Source of the DNA: Planctomycetota bacterium
Lineage (GTDB): Bacteria > Planctomycetota > Phycisphaerae > Sedimentisphaerales > Anaerobacaceae
DNA: 32,926 bases
Reading direction: 5' to 3'
Assembly: GCA_012719085.1 (NCBI GenBank)
Contig: JAAYBA010000425.1
Location: 1 to 32,926 of the forward strand
A program made the position numbers and the translations under genes. The notes under the pieces are model-generated. The model saw only the letters and a list, made by a program, of their open reading frames with translations, did not search any database and was not told the DNA's origin. Below are positions 15,939-25,598 of this stretch, piece by piece. Every line of letters begins with the position of its first letter. Position 1 is the first letter of the stretch.

Positions 15939-18599
15939 TCAGTTGTACACGAAATACACCGTGGCCTTGCAGGCCCTGTCGACCCGCACGCGGACCCAGT
16001 GGGCCGAGAAGCCGTCCGGGAACTCGTGGTGCCGGTAGCCTTTGCGGAAGCGGAAGGTCTCGTAGGGTTGCCAACTGCCATCGCCCAGGAAATCGATCTC
16101 CAGAGCGAAACTCACATTCTCGTCGCTGTCGTGGACCATGTGCACGACCTTCTTGTCGAAGCCGGTCATCAGGAACGGGTCGGAGACCTCGCCCGCCTGC
16201 ACGGGCGTATCCCACCACGGGCCGCCCCAGCCGGCGGGCTTACCCATCTGCCAGAGATCGTCGAGGTTTCCGAACCACAACCCGGATTGCGGCTGGCCCT
16301 GGTCGTGGTCGATCTGATCCGACGCCATCACGAACAGTCCGCGCCAGTGGCAGAAATCCGGGACCACCCGCAGATGCGAGCAGATCGGCCGAATCCCCCA
16401 GATCCGACCGCCGTAGGCGAACGGCGGCAGTTCGTAGAACATGCCGTGCACGTCCATCAACAGCCGCTCCGTCACCGCGTGGCGAATCCGCATCCATTCG
16501 GTGTTCCAGGCATGGTCCCAGCTATGGCTGGCCTTCGGCAGCAGGTACCGTTGCCACGTGCCGTTGACCAGGACGCGCAGCACCACGCTCGATTTGGTCC
16601 AGCCGGTTGCGTAAAGAGTGTTCCCGCCGTAGGAACTGCCGCCCGCGCTGGCGTGGACCTCGACGAAGGGATTCCGCTCGACAATCGTCCACTTGTCGCC
16701 GGCCCATTCAGCCAGCCGGCCCGCCTGACGACGGCCGAGAAACTCCTGCTCGTCGTATGTGTTGTTGGCGACCACGACGCGGCCCTGCGCGGTAAAGGCG
16801 CTCTTGAAATGCTCCTTGGCGTCGGTGATCTCCAGTTCTTTCCGCAGATCGAACAGGTTCGTCGCCTGGAGACTATGGACGTCCACCTCCCAGAAGCCCC
16901 CTTCCATCCCCAGGAAGTAGACCTTGTCCTTCGGGTCCTTCAGGTGATCGCACGTCGCGCACAGACGATGGTTCTTCAAGCCTTCAATCGTGCGGACGTT
17001 GCCGTCGATGTCGATCGCATAGGGCCCGATGAACGCCTGCCCGCTGGGCCAGTGCACGAACCGGTTGGCGAAGGTCCCGGTCAGCGTCACCGAGGCCGGG
17101 TGACGTCGCATCGTCATATCCTCGCCGATCTCATAGAGACCGATCCCCTGGCCGCGAATGTGTGCGACATAGCCCACCGCCCAGAGCTTGCCGGCCCAGG
17201 GCACCAGGGCGCCGATCCCCGCCTCGGAGTCGCTGCCGAGCCCGTGGGCCATCACCGTCATGTGTGGAAAGACGCCGCCGACCTGCACGGACCGCGCGGG
17301 CGATCCTTCGGCCGGCCGGTCCTCCACATCGAGGCGTTCGAGATACACCCGCATCGCCCGGGCGAGGCTTCGCCCGAAGGCGCGGGCGCTCTCGGCGGTC
17401 ACCGGCTGGCCCGCCGCGTTGGCATACGGGATCTCGAACGGCGCCGACAATCGCACGCCGTCGATGCCGCCCGCCCATCGACTGCAGCTCTTGCCCGCCG
17501 CATAGTTGCGCCCCGTGTTCCACGCTTTGCCGAACGGCAGATTGTCCGAAACACGATAGACCAGCGGACCTCGCTGAAGCTCTTCGAGCAGACGGCCGAA
17601 TCGGCGTTGCTCCTGCCACATCTGCTCGTCCGAACTGCCGGGGATGTAGATCACCTCGTTGTACTCGCCCCGGATGTACGGACAGTGCAGGTCGAACGCG
17701 GCGCGCAGCTTGCCGTTGGACCAGTTCGGCACAAACGTCCGAAGCGCCGTAACAGAAGGATGGATGCTGGGTCCGATATAGTCGCGGTTGTGGTCGCGAG
17801 GTTTGCGGTTCTTTCCCTGGTCGCCCGCCTCGACGCCGTCCTTGTCCACAAAGGGAATCGCCAGGACCTCGACGTTGCGGCCGAACCAGTAGCCATCGTC
17901 GCTGTCGGACAACACCACGTCGAGCAGGCCTTCCAGAGCGAAGTTGGCCATCGACTCGCACGCATGGTGCCGGGCGGTCAGCAGGACGCGAAATCGCGGG
18001 TCGCCGTCCAGACGGCCGGCATGAACCCGCTCGACCGACCGCCCCTGTCGCGTCTTACACAGCTCCTCAACGCGAAGGTTGGGATGGTTCGCAAAGCCGG
18101 CCAGAAACTCCGTCAGATCGGCCTCGACGTAGGGCACCGCAAAGCAGAAGCGCACCTCGGCCGCATCCTGCGAAAACGCATAGGAGAACGAGTTGCCCCT
18201 GACGGCCTCGGCGCCGAGCCAGGCCCAGGTTCGCCCGCGATTGAGACTGACAGCCGGGCCGCGTACGCCGATCGGGTTGTTGCCGCTGAATTGGAAGCGC
18301 AGCGTCCGGCCCTCGGCCCCGCGCACGCGGAAGTTCCAGTAGAACCACCATCCCTCCGTATCGCGTAGATCGGGCCGCAGATAAACGGTGTCCGCCTCCA
18401 CCCGCTCGACCACAACATTGCCGCCGGGATAGTCCGCATCGACCGTCATGCGAATGGAGACTTCTCCGAAGGCGGCCGGCAGTTCCAGAGCCAGCGCCGA
18501 CAGAGCGAAGACAACGATCATCATACGCATGGCAAGTGATGCGGGAGGCCGGCCGCAGAAAGCTCGCAGGAGGACGCCAAACCGATATGAGCACGCCAT
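15939..18599 (-). CDS. Secreted M14-family zinc carboxypeptidase-like protein with a large C-terminal domain
   Basis: LLTARHHACESMANFALEGLLD (HxxE), IPFVDKDGVEAGDQGKNRKPRDHNRDY, AAFDLHCPYI (third zinc ligand), PFEIPYANAAG (catalytic Glu). About 450 further residues follow. Confidence 0.8.
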   Translation of the reverse strand: MACSYRFGVLLRAFCGRPPASLAMRMMIVVFALSALALELPAAFGEVSIRMTVDADYPGGNVVVERVEADTVYLRPDLRDTEGWWFYWNFRVRGAEGRTLRFQFSGNNPIGVRGPAVSLNRGRTWAWLGAEAVRGNSFSYAFSQDAAEVRFCFAVPYVEADLTEFLAGFANHPNLRVEELCKTRQGRSVERVHAGRLDGDPRFRVLLTARHHACESMANFALEGLLDVVLSDSDDGYWFGRNVEVLAIPFVDKDGVEAGDQGKNRKPRDHNRDYIGPSIHPSVTALRTFVPNWSNGKLRAAFDLHCPYIRGEYNEVIYIPGSSDEQMWQEQRRFGRLLEELQRGPLVYRVSDNLPFGKAWNTGRNYAAGKSCSRWAGGIDGVRLSAPFEIPYANAAGQPVTAESARAFGRSLARAMRVYLERLDVEDRPAEGSPARSVQVGGVFPHMTVMAHGLGSDSEAGIGALVPWAGKLWAVGYVAHIRGQGIGLYEIGEDMTMRRHPASVTLTGTFANRFVHWPSGQAFIGPYAIDIDGNVRTIEGLKNHRLCATCDHLKDPKDKVYFLGMEGGFWEVDVHSLQATNLFDLRKELEITDAKEHFKSAFTAQGRVVVANNTYDEQEFLGRRQAGRLAEWAGDKWTIVERNPFVEVHASAGGSSYGGNTLYATGWTKSSVVLRVLVNGTWQRYLLPKASHSWDHAWNTEWMRIRHAVTERLLMDVHGMFYELPPFAYGGRIWGIRPICSHLRVVPDFCHWRGLFVMASDQIDHDQGQPQSGLWFGNLDDLWQMGKPAGWGGPWWDTPVQAGEVSDPFLMTGFDKKVVHMVHDSDENVSFALEIDFLGDGSWQPYETFRFRKGYRHHEFPDGFSAHWVRVRVDRACKATVYFVYN

Positions 18600-18665
18600 T
18601 TGATTCCCTTCCGGTGGATCGTCGGATATCCCGTCGGCTCGATACTCCTTACCGTCCGGCGGCAC

Positions 18666-18694
18666 ACTATACCCGCCGGCCTGGACCTTGTCAA
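18666..18694 (-). promoter_or_regulatory. Candidate promoter TTGACA-N17-TATAGT for the M14 gene
   Basis: Minus strand: -35 18689-18694, -10 18666-18671, 17-nt spacer, about 65 nt before ATG 18599. Confidence 0.65.
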
Positions 18695-18879
18695 TCGCCG
18701 GGACATCCTGGATATATGCAATGCCTCACATGTGATTTGACACAGTTTCTGCTTGAGATCGGCCCCGCCGTGAGGCAATATCGCCGATGCGGTACGTCAT
18801 GTCTGCCGCGGTCCCGACGGACACTCGGGGTGTCCGCAAGGCCCATCTGACGCCGGCAGCGCAGCGAAGGGAGGCGACG

Positions 18880-20496
18880 ATGAGCGTTCAAGCGAAGAGA
18901 TCTGTTCTGTTGTCGATCATTGCCCTGATGGGGCTGTCCTGGACCCGACCTGCAAGCGGCCAGATCGGTCCGCCGACGGGATCTCGCGATCTGGTGGTCT
19001 TCGTCGCCCGGGAGAAACCCGATCTATATCGCCTTGTGGGGCAGGAACCCATCCCGTACGGCGCCAGCCGGTTCCACAATCCCAAAGCCATCGTCGCCGA
19101 TCCACAGCAAGGCTGTTTCTACGTGATCGACGAACCCAGGCTGCTGACCGAAAAGGTCAAGATATGGCGCATCGCCGGCGACGGCTCGGCCCAGGTCGTT
19201 CTTCAGGCGGATACCGCCAAGAGTGGCGGACCGTTCGGGCTGGACGTGAGCTTGGGACTCGACCACCAGGGTCGCCCTCTGGTCGCCGATCGCGACTCCG
19301 GCCTGTGGCGTCTGAACCCCAACGGCCAGTTGCAGCAACTGCTCCAGCCCAAAGACAAGCCTCTGATTCGGATGACGGCGGCGACCGGCTGTCAACAGGG
19401 ATGGCTGGTCGCGACGAGCTACCTGCACGAAACGTCGCAGAATGCCGCCGGGATGATTCTGACTCACAAGAACCAGGGCGGACTGTTTCAGATCGACCCG
19501 AAGGCCAATCCCCCTGGCGTGACATGCCTGATCGAGAATCGCGTGCCCGGCGGTGAAGAACACGACACCTACTGGCGAAGGCCTGCCCATCTGTTCGTCG
19601 ATGCGGCCGGTCGGACCGTTCTCGTGGATGCCGGCAGCGCCCGGACGAGCACCGAGCCGATCTACACCGGCGCGCGACGCCGCAGCCAATACACATTGCA
19701 GCGCGTCACCACATCCGTCATCCCTGGAGGCGTCTTCGTCCGCCACCCGGACGGACGGTTTGAAGACCTCACCTTCAAGACTCCCGAGGCCAGCTCGGGA
19801 CCGATGCGCCGACCGACAGGGGCCGCCCAGTGGTCCGATGACACGTACATCGTCGCCGATCCGGAGATGCACGTCGAAGGACTCAACGGCACCGGCGGAC
19901 TGCTGCTGCTGAAGCTCGACGGCTCGCGCGAGGCAAGGTGGCCGTTCGGCTACCACATCCAGCCCGTCGGCGTCGCCATCCTGCGGGACGCCGGCGCGCC
20001 CGCCCAGGCCGCCCCCGTCAGGCCGATCCGGATCGAGGACCTCGTCGGCGCCCACACCGCCGGAAAGATCGTCCGCATCGACAGCGTCTCATGGGAATGC
20101 AAACCCGCGAACACCAACGACCCCGTGATCGGGGTCGGAATGCGCTGGGACGTGCAACCTCGCGACAGGGCCGAGGCCAAGCTGCGATCCATATTCGAAG
20201 GCGCCCGGTGGTCGGTTGCCGCCGACGGAACGCTCGGCTTCTGTGCCAACGGCGTCGATCCTCGCGCCGAAGGAACGCCGCTGGTCATGACCGGGAAGGT
20301 GACCGCAACCGGACAGTTGGTCACCGCCCTGGCACACTATCGCGGCAAGAGCATGTTCGACACGCAGGTCGGTTCGGTGGATGCCCGTTTGCGCAGCGCC
20401 GAACCGGACACCGTCCAGATGGATGTGACCATCAACGTCTTCACCAAGACCGAGCGACTGAAAGGCGCGTTCACCCAGGGGATGCCTGTCAAGTAA
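18880..20496 (+). CDS. Secreted hypothetical protein with an NHL/SMP-30-like N-terminal region
   Basis: Signal peptide VLLSIIALMGLSWTRPASG; repeated FHNPKAIVADPQQGCFYVIDEP / GLDVSLGLDHQGRPLVADRDSGLWRLNPNG / RPAHLFVDAAGRTVLVDAG. SD AAGGGAGG before ATG 18880. Confidence 0.75.
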   Translation: MSVQAKRSVLLSIIALMGLSWTRPASGQIGPPTGSRDLVVFVAREKPDLYRLVGQEPIPYGASRFHNPKAIVADPQQGCFYVIDEPRLLTEKVKIWRIAGDGSAQVVLQADTAKSGGPFGLDVSLGLDHQGRPLVADRDSGLWRLNPNGQLQQLLQPKDKPLIRMTAATGCQQGWLVATSYLHETSQNAAGMILTHKNQGGLFQIDPKANPPGVTCLIENRVPGGEEHDTYWRRPAHLFVDAAGRTVLVDAGSARTSTEPIYTGARRRSQYTLQRVTTSVIPGGVFVRHPDGRFEDLTFKTPEASSGPMRRPTGAAQWSDDTYIVADPEMHVEGLNGTGGLLLLKLDGSREARWPFGYHIQPVGVAILRDAGAPAQAAPVRPIRIEDLVGAHTAGKIVRIDSVSWECKPANTNDPVIGVGMRWDVQPRDRAEAKLRSIFEGARWSVAADGTLGFCANGVDPRAEGTPLVMTGKVTATGQLVTALAHYRGKSMFDTQVGSVDARLRSAEPDTVQMDVTINVFTKTERLKGAFTQGMPVK

Positions 20497-20526
20497 GATG
20501 GGCGGGTCCCCTACCCATGCGATCTC

Positions 20527-22011
20527 CTACCACATCGGGTCCCAGACGGGCAGCGTCACCACCGGCTGGGCCAGAATCTCGCGGACCTCGTCGGACACGT
20601 CATCGCGATGGACGATGATGTTGTAGACGTTGTCTTCGAACCAGTCGTCGTACATGGTCCAGAGCCCGCCGCTGCCGCGGTCACTGCCCCAACTGTTCTC
20701 CACGAGCCACTTGACCGGCGTGCCATCGACGAGATCAACGCCGATGAACGCCATGCCGTGATTGATCGTGCTGTCGCGCAGCAGGAGCCGCTCGGTCTTG
20801 TTCAGGCCCATGTCGAGGGCATAGACCGATTCGTAATCGTACAGATTGCGGGCCATGATCCCGGCCCGGCTGTCCTGGTCCGGCGAGACGTCGGCAGCGA
20901 AGTAGACCGGCCGGTTGCTCAGCAGCACCTTGACGACGAGGTCCTTGAGCATCTGAATGTCCACGCTTGCATAGCTGGCGTTGCGCCCGTCGTACAGGTT
21001 CTTGGTCATCGCGATCTCATAGTGACCGCCCTGCGGACGGATCGGATCGTTCGCCACGTTGACATACTGATGGAGGTCCAGGCCCACGAACTCCTCGTAG
21101 AACGACTGGGGCGTAAAGGTGCGCAGCGCGCTCCAATCCTGCTCGACCTGATAGCCGTCGTCCTTCTTCTCGCTGGCCTGGTCTTCGGCGGAATCATCGT
21201 CATTCTCGGCCTTCTCCTCATCGCCCTTGGCGTCCTTGCCTTTTGCCTTGTGGCGCCAGGAGAACTCCTCCGGCGGCTCGCCCAGGTTCAGCACGAGCAC
21301 ACGGTACACCTCGGCCAGCATCTTCGGCTTGGCGTCGCGCATCTTCCGGACCGAGCCGGTCTCCTCGTAGATCTCGCGCAGCTCGGCGGCGCTCTTGCGC
21401 AGCAGGCGCGCCAGGGCGCGGTTCATCATGCCCGTGCTCTCCGAACTGGCGGTCTCAGCCATCGCCTCTCTCGGGATCACGCCGTACTTGGTGACCAGGT
21501 CCACGAAGTTCTCCCAATACCCGCCGTCCGAGGCCGGGTCTTTCAGCAAGAACACCATATCGCGGTCCTGAAGGTCCCGATCGCGGTACTCGATCATATA
21601 TTCGAGGAAGCCGTTGGCCTTCTCCATCTTGTCCCAGAACTGAAGGTAGATCTGGGAAAACTCGAAGTCGTCCAGATCGAGCTTGTTGAGCACCACCGGC
21701 TTGATCGTATTGAATCCGGCGAACATCCAGCATCGCCCGCTGCTCTTCTGGTTGCTGATGCCCTTGGTCTTGATCTTGTGGCTGAACTGCTTGTTGTGCG
21801 CCGCGAGAATCTCGCGGTTTTCCGCAATGTCGCGGATGCCCGTGCTGGTCAGCGCGTTGCGCATCGCCCGCGTGTGCGCGTCCATCTGGAACTCGCTTCG
21901 AATCCGCTCGATCTGCGACGGCGCCAGCGCGCCGTCCTGGGCCGCCGCACCGGCCGAAAAGACCATCCACGCCAACAGCACCGCCATCAACCGCACCATA
22001 GCATCTCTCAT
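20527..22011 (-). CDS. C1 family peptidase, bleomycin hydrolase/PepC-like, with a predicted signal peptide
   Basis: KGISNQKSSGRCWMFAGFN (Cys), INHGMAFIGVD (His), WLVENSWG (Asn), C-terminal PVWDPMW; N-terminal MVRLMAVLLAWMVFSAGAAAQ. Confidence 0.9.
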   Translation of the reverse strand: MRDAMVRLMAVLLAWMVFSAGAAAQDGALAPSQIERIRSEFQMDAHTRAMRNALTSTGIRDIAENREILAAHNKQFSHKIKTKGISNQKSSGRCWMFAGFNTIKPVVLNKLDLDDFEFSQIYLQFWDKMEKANGFLEYMIEYRDRDLQDRDMVFLLKDPASDGGYWENFVDLVTKYGVIPREAMAETASSESTGMMNRALARLLRKSAAELREIYEETGSVRKMRDAKPKMLAEVYRVLVLNLGEPPEEFSWRHKAKGKDAKGDEEKAENDDDSAEDQASEKKDDGYQVEQDWSALRTFTPQSFYEEFVGLDLHQYVNVANDPIRPQGGHYEIAMTKNLYDGRNASYASVDIQMLKDLVVKVLLSNRPVYFAADVSPDQDSRAGIMARNLYDYESVYALDMGLNKTERLLLRDSTINHGMAFIGVDLVDGTPVKWLVENSWGSDRGSGGLWTMYDDWFEDNVYNIIVHRDDVSDEVREILAQPVVTLPVWDPMW

Positions 22012-22175
22012 CGGAGACCTCCAGACACCACATCTGCATTTGTCGTCACTTGACGCTCGCACCGAATCGGCATCCTGCCGTCGGCGAAAGGCCTCACTAT
22101 CGGCCCGCTTCGGCCCTCTGTCAACCCTTCTGTTCCGTCAATTCGACCGGCGCGACCCCCGCGACGCATTCGGCG

Positions 22176-22204
22176 TTGACGGCCTGGCCGGACCGCTCTA
22201 CGAT
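22176..22204 (+). promoter_or_regulatory. Candidate promoter TTGACG-N17-TACGAT
   Basis: -35 22176-22181, -10 22199-22204, 17-nt spacer, upstream of ATG 22243. Confidence 0.45.
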
Positions 22205-22242
22205 GAAATGCGACAATCTCAGCCGCGATGAAGGGGCAGGCT

Positions 22243-22788
22243 ATGAACGGGCGCAAGAACGATAGATCGAACCATGCTCTCATCCTCATGCGGCGGACGA
22301 ACGGCGGTGCGATCGTCAATCTCGTCGTCGCCGTGGTCTTTTTCGGGCTGCTCGCCCTTGGCGTCCTCTGGCTTCTCAAGATGGTCGGCGACGCGGGGCA
22401 GCAGTATTCCACCGCCATGGTGCAGACCAGCCACAGGGCCTCGGCGTTGAAGTGCCAGAACAATCTCCGCACCATCGCGCAGAGCATCCAGATGTATGCC
22501 ATCGGTAATGAGAGTCTGCCGCCGACCCAGCAGGCTTTGATGGACTACTGCGGCTACGGATCGCGATTGTTCCATTGCGACGAACCCAACGCGCCGCAGT
22601 ACGTCTACATCGCGGGCCAAAGCCCGGACATGCCACCGACGAACGTCCTGCTGTACGAGCCACAGCCCGTTCACGATGGCAAGTGCAGCGTCCTGTTCCT
22701 CGACGGCCAGATCACCATGCTCAGCCCCGAGGAGTTGGAATTCGCGGTCGAGGCCACCGTCGCAATCGTAGAGCGAAGGCAGAGATGA
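22243..22788 (+). CDS. Membrane-anchored H-X9-DG (pseudopilin-associated) type protein
   Basis: TM helix IVNLVVAVVFFGLLALGVLWLL; CQNNLRTIAQSIQMYA; C-terminal VHDGKCSVLFLDGQI gives exactly H-x9-DG. Confidence 0.65.
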   Translation: MNGRKNDRSNHALILMRRTNGGAIVNLVVAVVFFGLLALGVLWLLKMVGDAGQQYSTAMVQTSHRASALKCQNNLRTIAQSIQMYAIGNESLPPTQQALMDYCGYGSRLFHCDEPNAPQYVYIAGQSPDMPPTNVLLYEPQPVHDGKCSVLFLDGQITMLSPEELEFAVEATVAIVERRQR

Positions 22789-22795
22789 AAACCAT

Positions 22796-23266
22796 TCAGC
22801 CGAGCCGGCCGACCATCCGACAGACCGTTTCGAGATGGACGCGATCGACTTCGTCGAAGGCTGCCGGCTGATCGGAATCGATATCGAGCACGGCCACCAA
22901 CTCGCCCTGCGGCGCGAGCACGGGCACCACGATCTCTGAACGCGTCGAGTGCGAACAGGCGATATGGCCGGCAAACGCGCGGACGTCCGGCACGATCTGG
23001 GTCTGCCGCAGGCGAGCGGCGGCACCGCACACGCCTCGATCGAAAGAGATCTCCAGGCAACCGTGGGGCCCCTGATAGGGACCGACCTTGAGCAGCCCCG
23101 GCGCGACGACGCGATAGAATCCCGTCCAGTCGAACCACTCGAATCGATTGTGCAACTCGCACACCACCGTCGCCATGACCGCGATCAGATCGGTCTCGGC
23201 CACGATCAGCCGCTCGATGCCGCCGATGGCCTGGTCATACAACTGGTGCTTCTCGTTCGGGTCCAT
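22796..23266 (-). CDS. Free methionine-(R)-sulfoxide reductase (GAF domain, fRMsr)
   Basis: FDWTGFYRVVAPGLLKVGPYQGPHGCLEISFDRGVCGAAA...GHIACSHSTRSEIVVPV...AVLDIDSD; the three family cysteines appear conserved. Confidence 0.88.
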   Translation of the reverse strand: MDPNEKHQLYDQAIGGIERLIVAETDLIAVMATVVCELHNRFEWFDWTGFYRVVAPGLLKVGPYQGPHGCLEISFDRGVCGAAARLRQTQIVPDVRAFAGHIACSHSTRSEIVVPVLAPQGELVAVLDIDSDQPAAFDEVDRVHLETVCRMVGRLG

Positions 23267-23289
23267 TGCTTATCCGATGGCAGGACGCG

Positions 23290-24099
23290 CTACCGCTCGA
23301 TCGCGCCGTCGGCCCCAGGCGGCGGACAGGGGTGCGTAAACGGGAGGCGGCCACCCGGCCATGCCCCCTTGGCTTCGTGTTCCAGAGCCGCATATTTGCG
23401 GGCCAGTTCGATCACCGCGTCGTCGCTCTCATCGACGTACAGCTCCAGCCAATGCCCCTCGACCCCCTTCTTCGCAACGCGCATCCCCGCCGCCAGACGT
23501 CCGCGATGGTCGCCGCCGGCGCAGTCGCCGGCAACGAGCGCCGCCATCAGGCGGTCGGCGAGGCTGCCCTGCGTCTGCTCGTAGGCCCGGGCCATGGCGA
23601 AGACGACCTCACAACCGGCCAGCGTGTTGCCCTGACAGGCATAGTATCGGCCGCTGGCAGCGCCCCACCACAGACCCGATGGGTCGGCGTCGGCCGGGTT
23701 GCGGTTGGCCGCCCGGCCCGACATGTCGATGATCGCCAGTTGCCGCTTGTCCCGACGCGGGTCGTCCCGAAGCAGCTCGGCAAGGACCTGCTCGGGCAGA
23801 TGCCCCTCGGCCAGCAGGTCCAACGCCCGCTCGGCCCACGCGGGATTGTGCCAATGCTGCGTGCAGAAGGCGCCGACGCCGGCGCGCACGTACGGAACCA
23901 CCTTGCCCACCGCCGGATACCTGCTCGCCACCGCGGCGCCGCAAAGGCCCGTGTTGGGGTCGACCGCCACGATAGAAAACGTCCCGGAGACGGCCGCCGG
24001 GCAATCGCCGCTCAATCGCGCGGTGCGGGGTTCCGGACTTTGCCGGCACCCCCATGCGACCAAGGCAACGAACAGCGATATCGACAACAGCCTCTGCAT
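23290..24099 (-). CDS. DUF1028 family protein (Ntn-hydrolase-like), probable lipoprotein
   Basis: TFSIVAVDPNTGLCGAAVASRYPAVGKVVPYVRAGVGAFCTQHWHNP and QGNTLAG; N-terminal LLSISLFVALVAWGC resembles a lipobox. Confidence 0.85.
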   Translation of the reverse strand: MQRLLSISLFVALVAWGCRQSPEPRTARLSGDCPAAVSGTFSIVAVDPNTGLCGAAVASRYPAVGKVVPYVRAGVGAFCTQHWHNPAWAERALDLLAEGHLPEQVLAELLRDDPRRDKRQLAIIDMSGRAANRNPADADPSGLWWGAASGRYYACQGNTLAGCEVVFAMARAYEQTQGSLADRLMAALVAGDCAGGDHRGRLAAGMRVAKKGVEGHWLELYVDESDDAVIELARKYAALEHEAKGAWPGGRLPFTHPCPPPGADGAIER

Positions 24100-24250
24100 G
24101 GCCTCTATAGACACATCCGTTGCGATTCTGTCAAGCGCCCGTCCGTGCCGACGCCGACAGGAAAACGCAGACTTGACCGGCCCGAAGACAGGTGATACGG
24201 TGGGACCGTCGGCATGATCCGTTCCACATGATAATAAGGAGTGGCAAACG

Positions 24251-25570
24251 ATGCAGCGCAAACTGACCCGCCGTACCTTCCTCCGCAACGCCGCCTGGGC
24301 CGGCTCAAGCCTGGTCATCCTGTCCAACAGTCGGCTGGTGCGAGGGACCTTGGCCAACAGCAAGCTCAACATCGCCGGGATCGGGATCGGCGGTCGCGGC
24401 GCCGCCAACATCCAGGGCGTGGCGAGCGAGAACCTCGTCGCCCTCTGTGACGTCGATGAGAAGCACGCGGCGGCGACGTTCGAGCAACATCCCGGCGCCA
24501 AGCGGTTCAAGGATTTCCGCAAGATGCTCGACGCGGTGCACAACCAGATCGACGCGGTCGTGATCGGCACGCCGGACCATACGCACGCCCCGGCCGGGGT
24601 GATGGCCATGAAGCTCGGCAAACACTGCTACTGTGAGAAACCGCTGACCCACAGCGTCTACGAGGCCCGGCTGATGGCGAATATCGCCCGCGAGAAGGGG
24701 CTCGTGACACAGATGGGCACGCAGATCCACGCCGAGAACAACTACCGCCGCGCCGTCGAGCTGGTGCAAAGCAACGCCATCGGCCCCGTGCGCGAGGTTC
24801 ACGTCTGGCTGGGGGCCAACTTCGACGGTCCGCCCAAGCCCACCGACATGAGCCAGCCGAACGCGCCGACCGACCATGTGCCCGTGCCGGCAGGTCTCGA
24901 CTGGGACCTCTGGCTCGGACCGGCGCCGTACCGCTTCTACAGCCCCGCCTATGCACCGTTCCACTGGCGATACTGGTGGAACTTCGCCAACGGGCAATTG
25001 GGCGACTTCTTCTGCCACTATTGCGATCTGGCCTTCTGGGCACTGAAGCTGCGGCACCCGACGACGGTCGAGGCCGAAGGACCCGTCCATCCCGAGAGCA
25101 CCGCCAAATGGACCATCGCACGACAGGAATACCCCGCTCGCGGCGACCTTCCGCCTGTGACGCTGACCTGGTATAACGGCGGCGGCTATCCAACGCTGGT
25201 CAAGGAACGGAACGTGCCGCAGTGGTCCAGTGGCGTGCTGTTTGTCGGCAGCAAGGGCATGCTGCTGGCCGACTACGGCCGGCATCAATTGCTGCCCGAG
25301 GCAGAGTTCGCGGGTTTCCAGCCGCCCGATCCATTCATTGCGAACTCCATCGGCCATCATCGCGAATGGATCGAGGCCTGCAAGTCGGGTGGGCCGACCA
25401 CATGCAATTTCGACTACTCCGGCGCGCTGACCGAGGCGGCCCTGCTGTGCAACGTGGCACTGCGCACGGGCGAGAAGCTCACATGGGACGCCGCCAACCT
25501 CAAGGCCATCGGCTGCCCGCAGGCGGATTCGTATATTCAGCGTCCCTACCGACGAGGATGGACGCTCTAA
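24251..25570 (+). CDS. Gfo/Idh/MocA family oxidoreductase, TAT-exported
   Basis: TAT signal TRRTFLRNAAWAGSSLVIL; LNIAGIGIGGRGAANI; VVIGTPDHTHAPAGVMAMKLGKHCYCEKPLTHSVYEAR. Confidence 0.95.
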   Translation: MQRKLTRRTFLRNAAWAGSSLVILSNSRLVRGTLANSKLNIAGIGIGGRGAANIQGVASENLVALCDVDEKHAAATFEQHPGAKRFKDFRKMLDAVHNQIDAVVIGTPDHTHAPAGVMAMKLGKHCYCEKPLTHSVYEARLMANIAREKGLVTQMGTQIHAENNYRRAVELVQSNAIGPVREVHVWLGANFDGPPKPTDMSQPNAPTDHVPVPAGLDWDLWLGPAPYRFYSPAYAPFHWRYWWNFANGQLGDFFCHYCDLAFWALKLRHPTTVEAEGPVHPESTAKWTIARQEYPARGDLPPVTLTWYNGGGYPTLVKERNVPQWSSGVLFVGSKGMLLADYGRHQLLPEAEFAGFQPPDPFIANSIGHHREWIEACKSGGPTTCNFDYSGALTEAALLCNVALRTGEKLTWDAANLKAIGCPQADSYIQRPYRRGWTL

Positions 25571-25598
25571 GAGGCAGCCGCAGCAGGAGACCGACGAG

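Noticed and set aside
14066-18368. Very long plus-strand ORFs (833 and 1004 aa) antisense to the M16 and M14 genes
   Set aside because: Low-complexity, Arg/Pro/His-rich translations without recognisable domains; typical shadow ORFs of GC-rich genes on the other strand.
24181-24250. Promoter TTGACC-N17-TACGGT before the Gfo/Idh gene
   Set aside because: The -10 matches poorly and the nearby 5-bp hairpin is weak; not strong enough to annotate.
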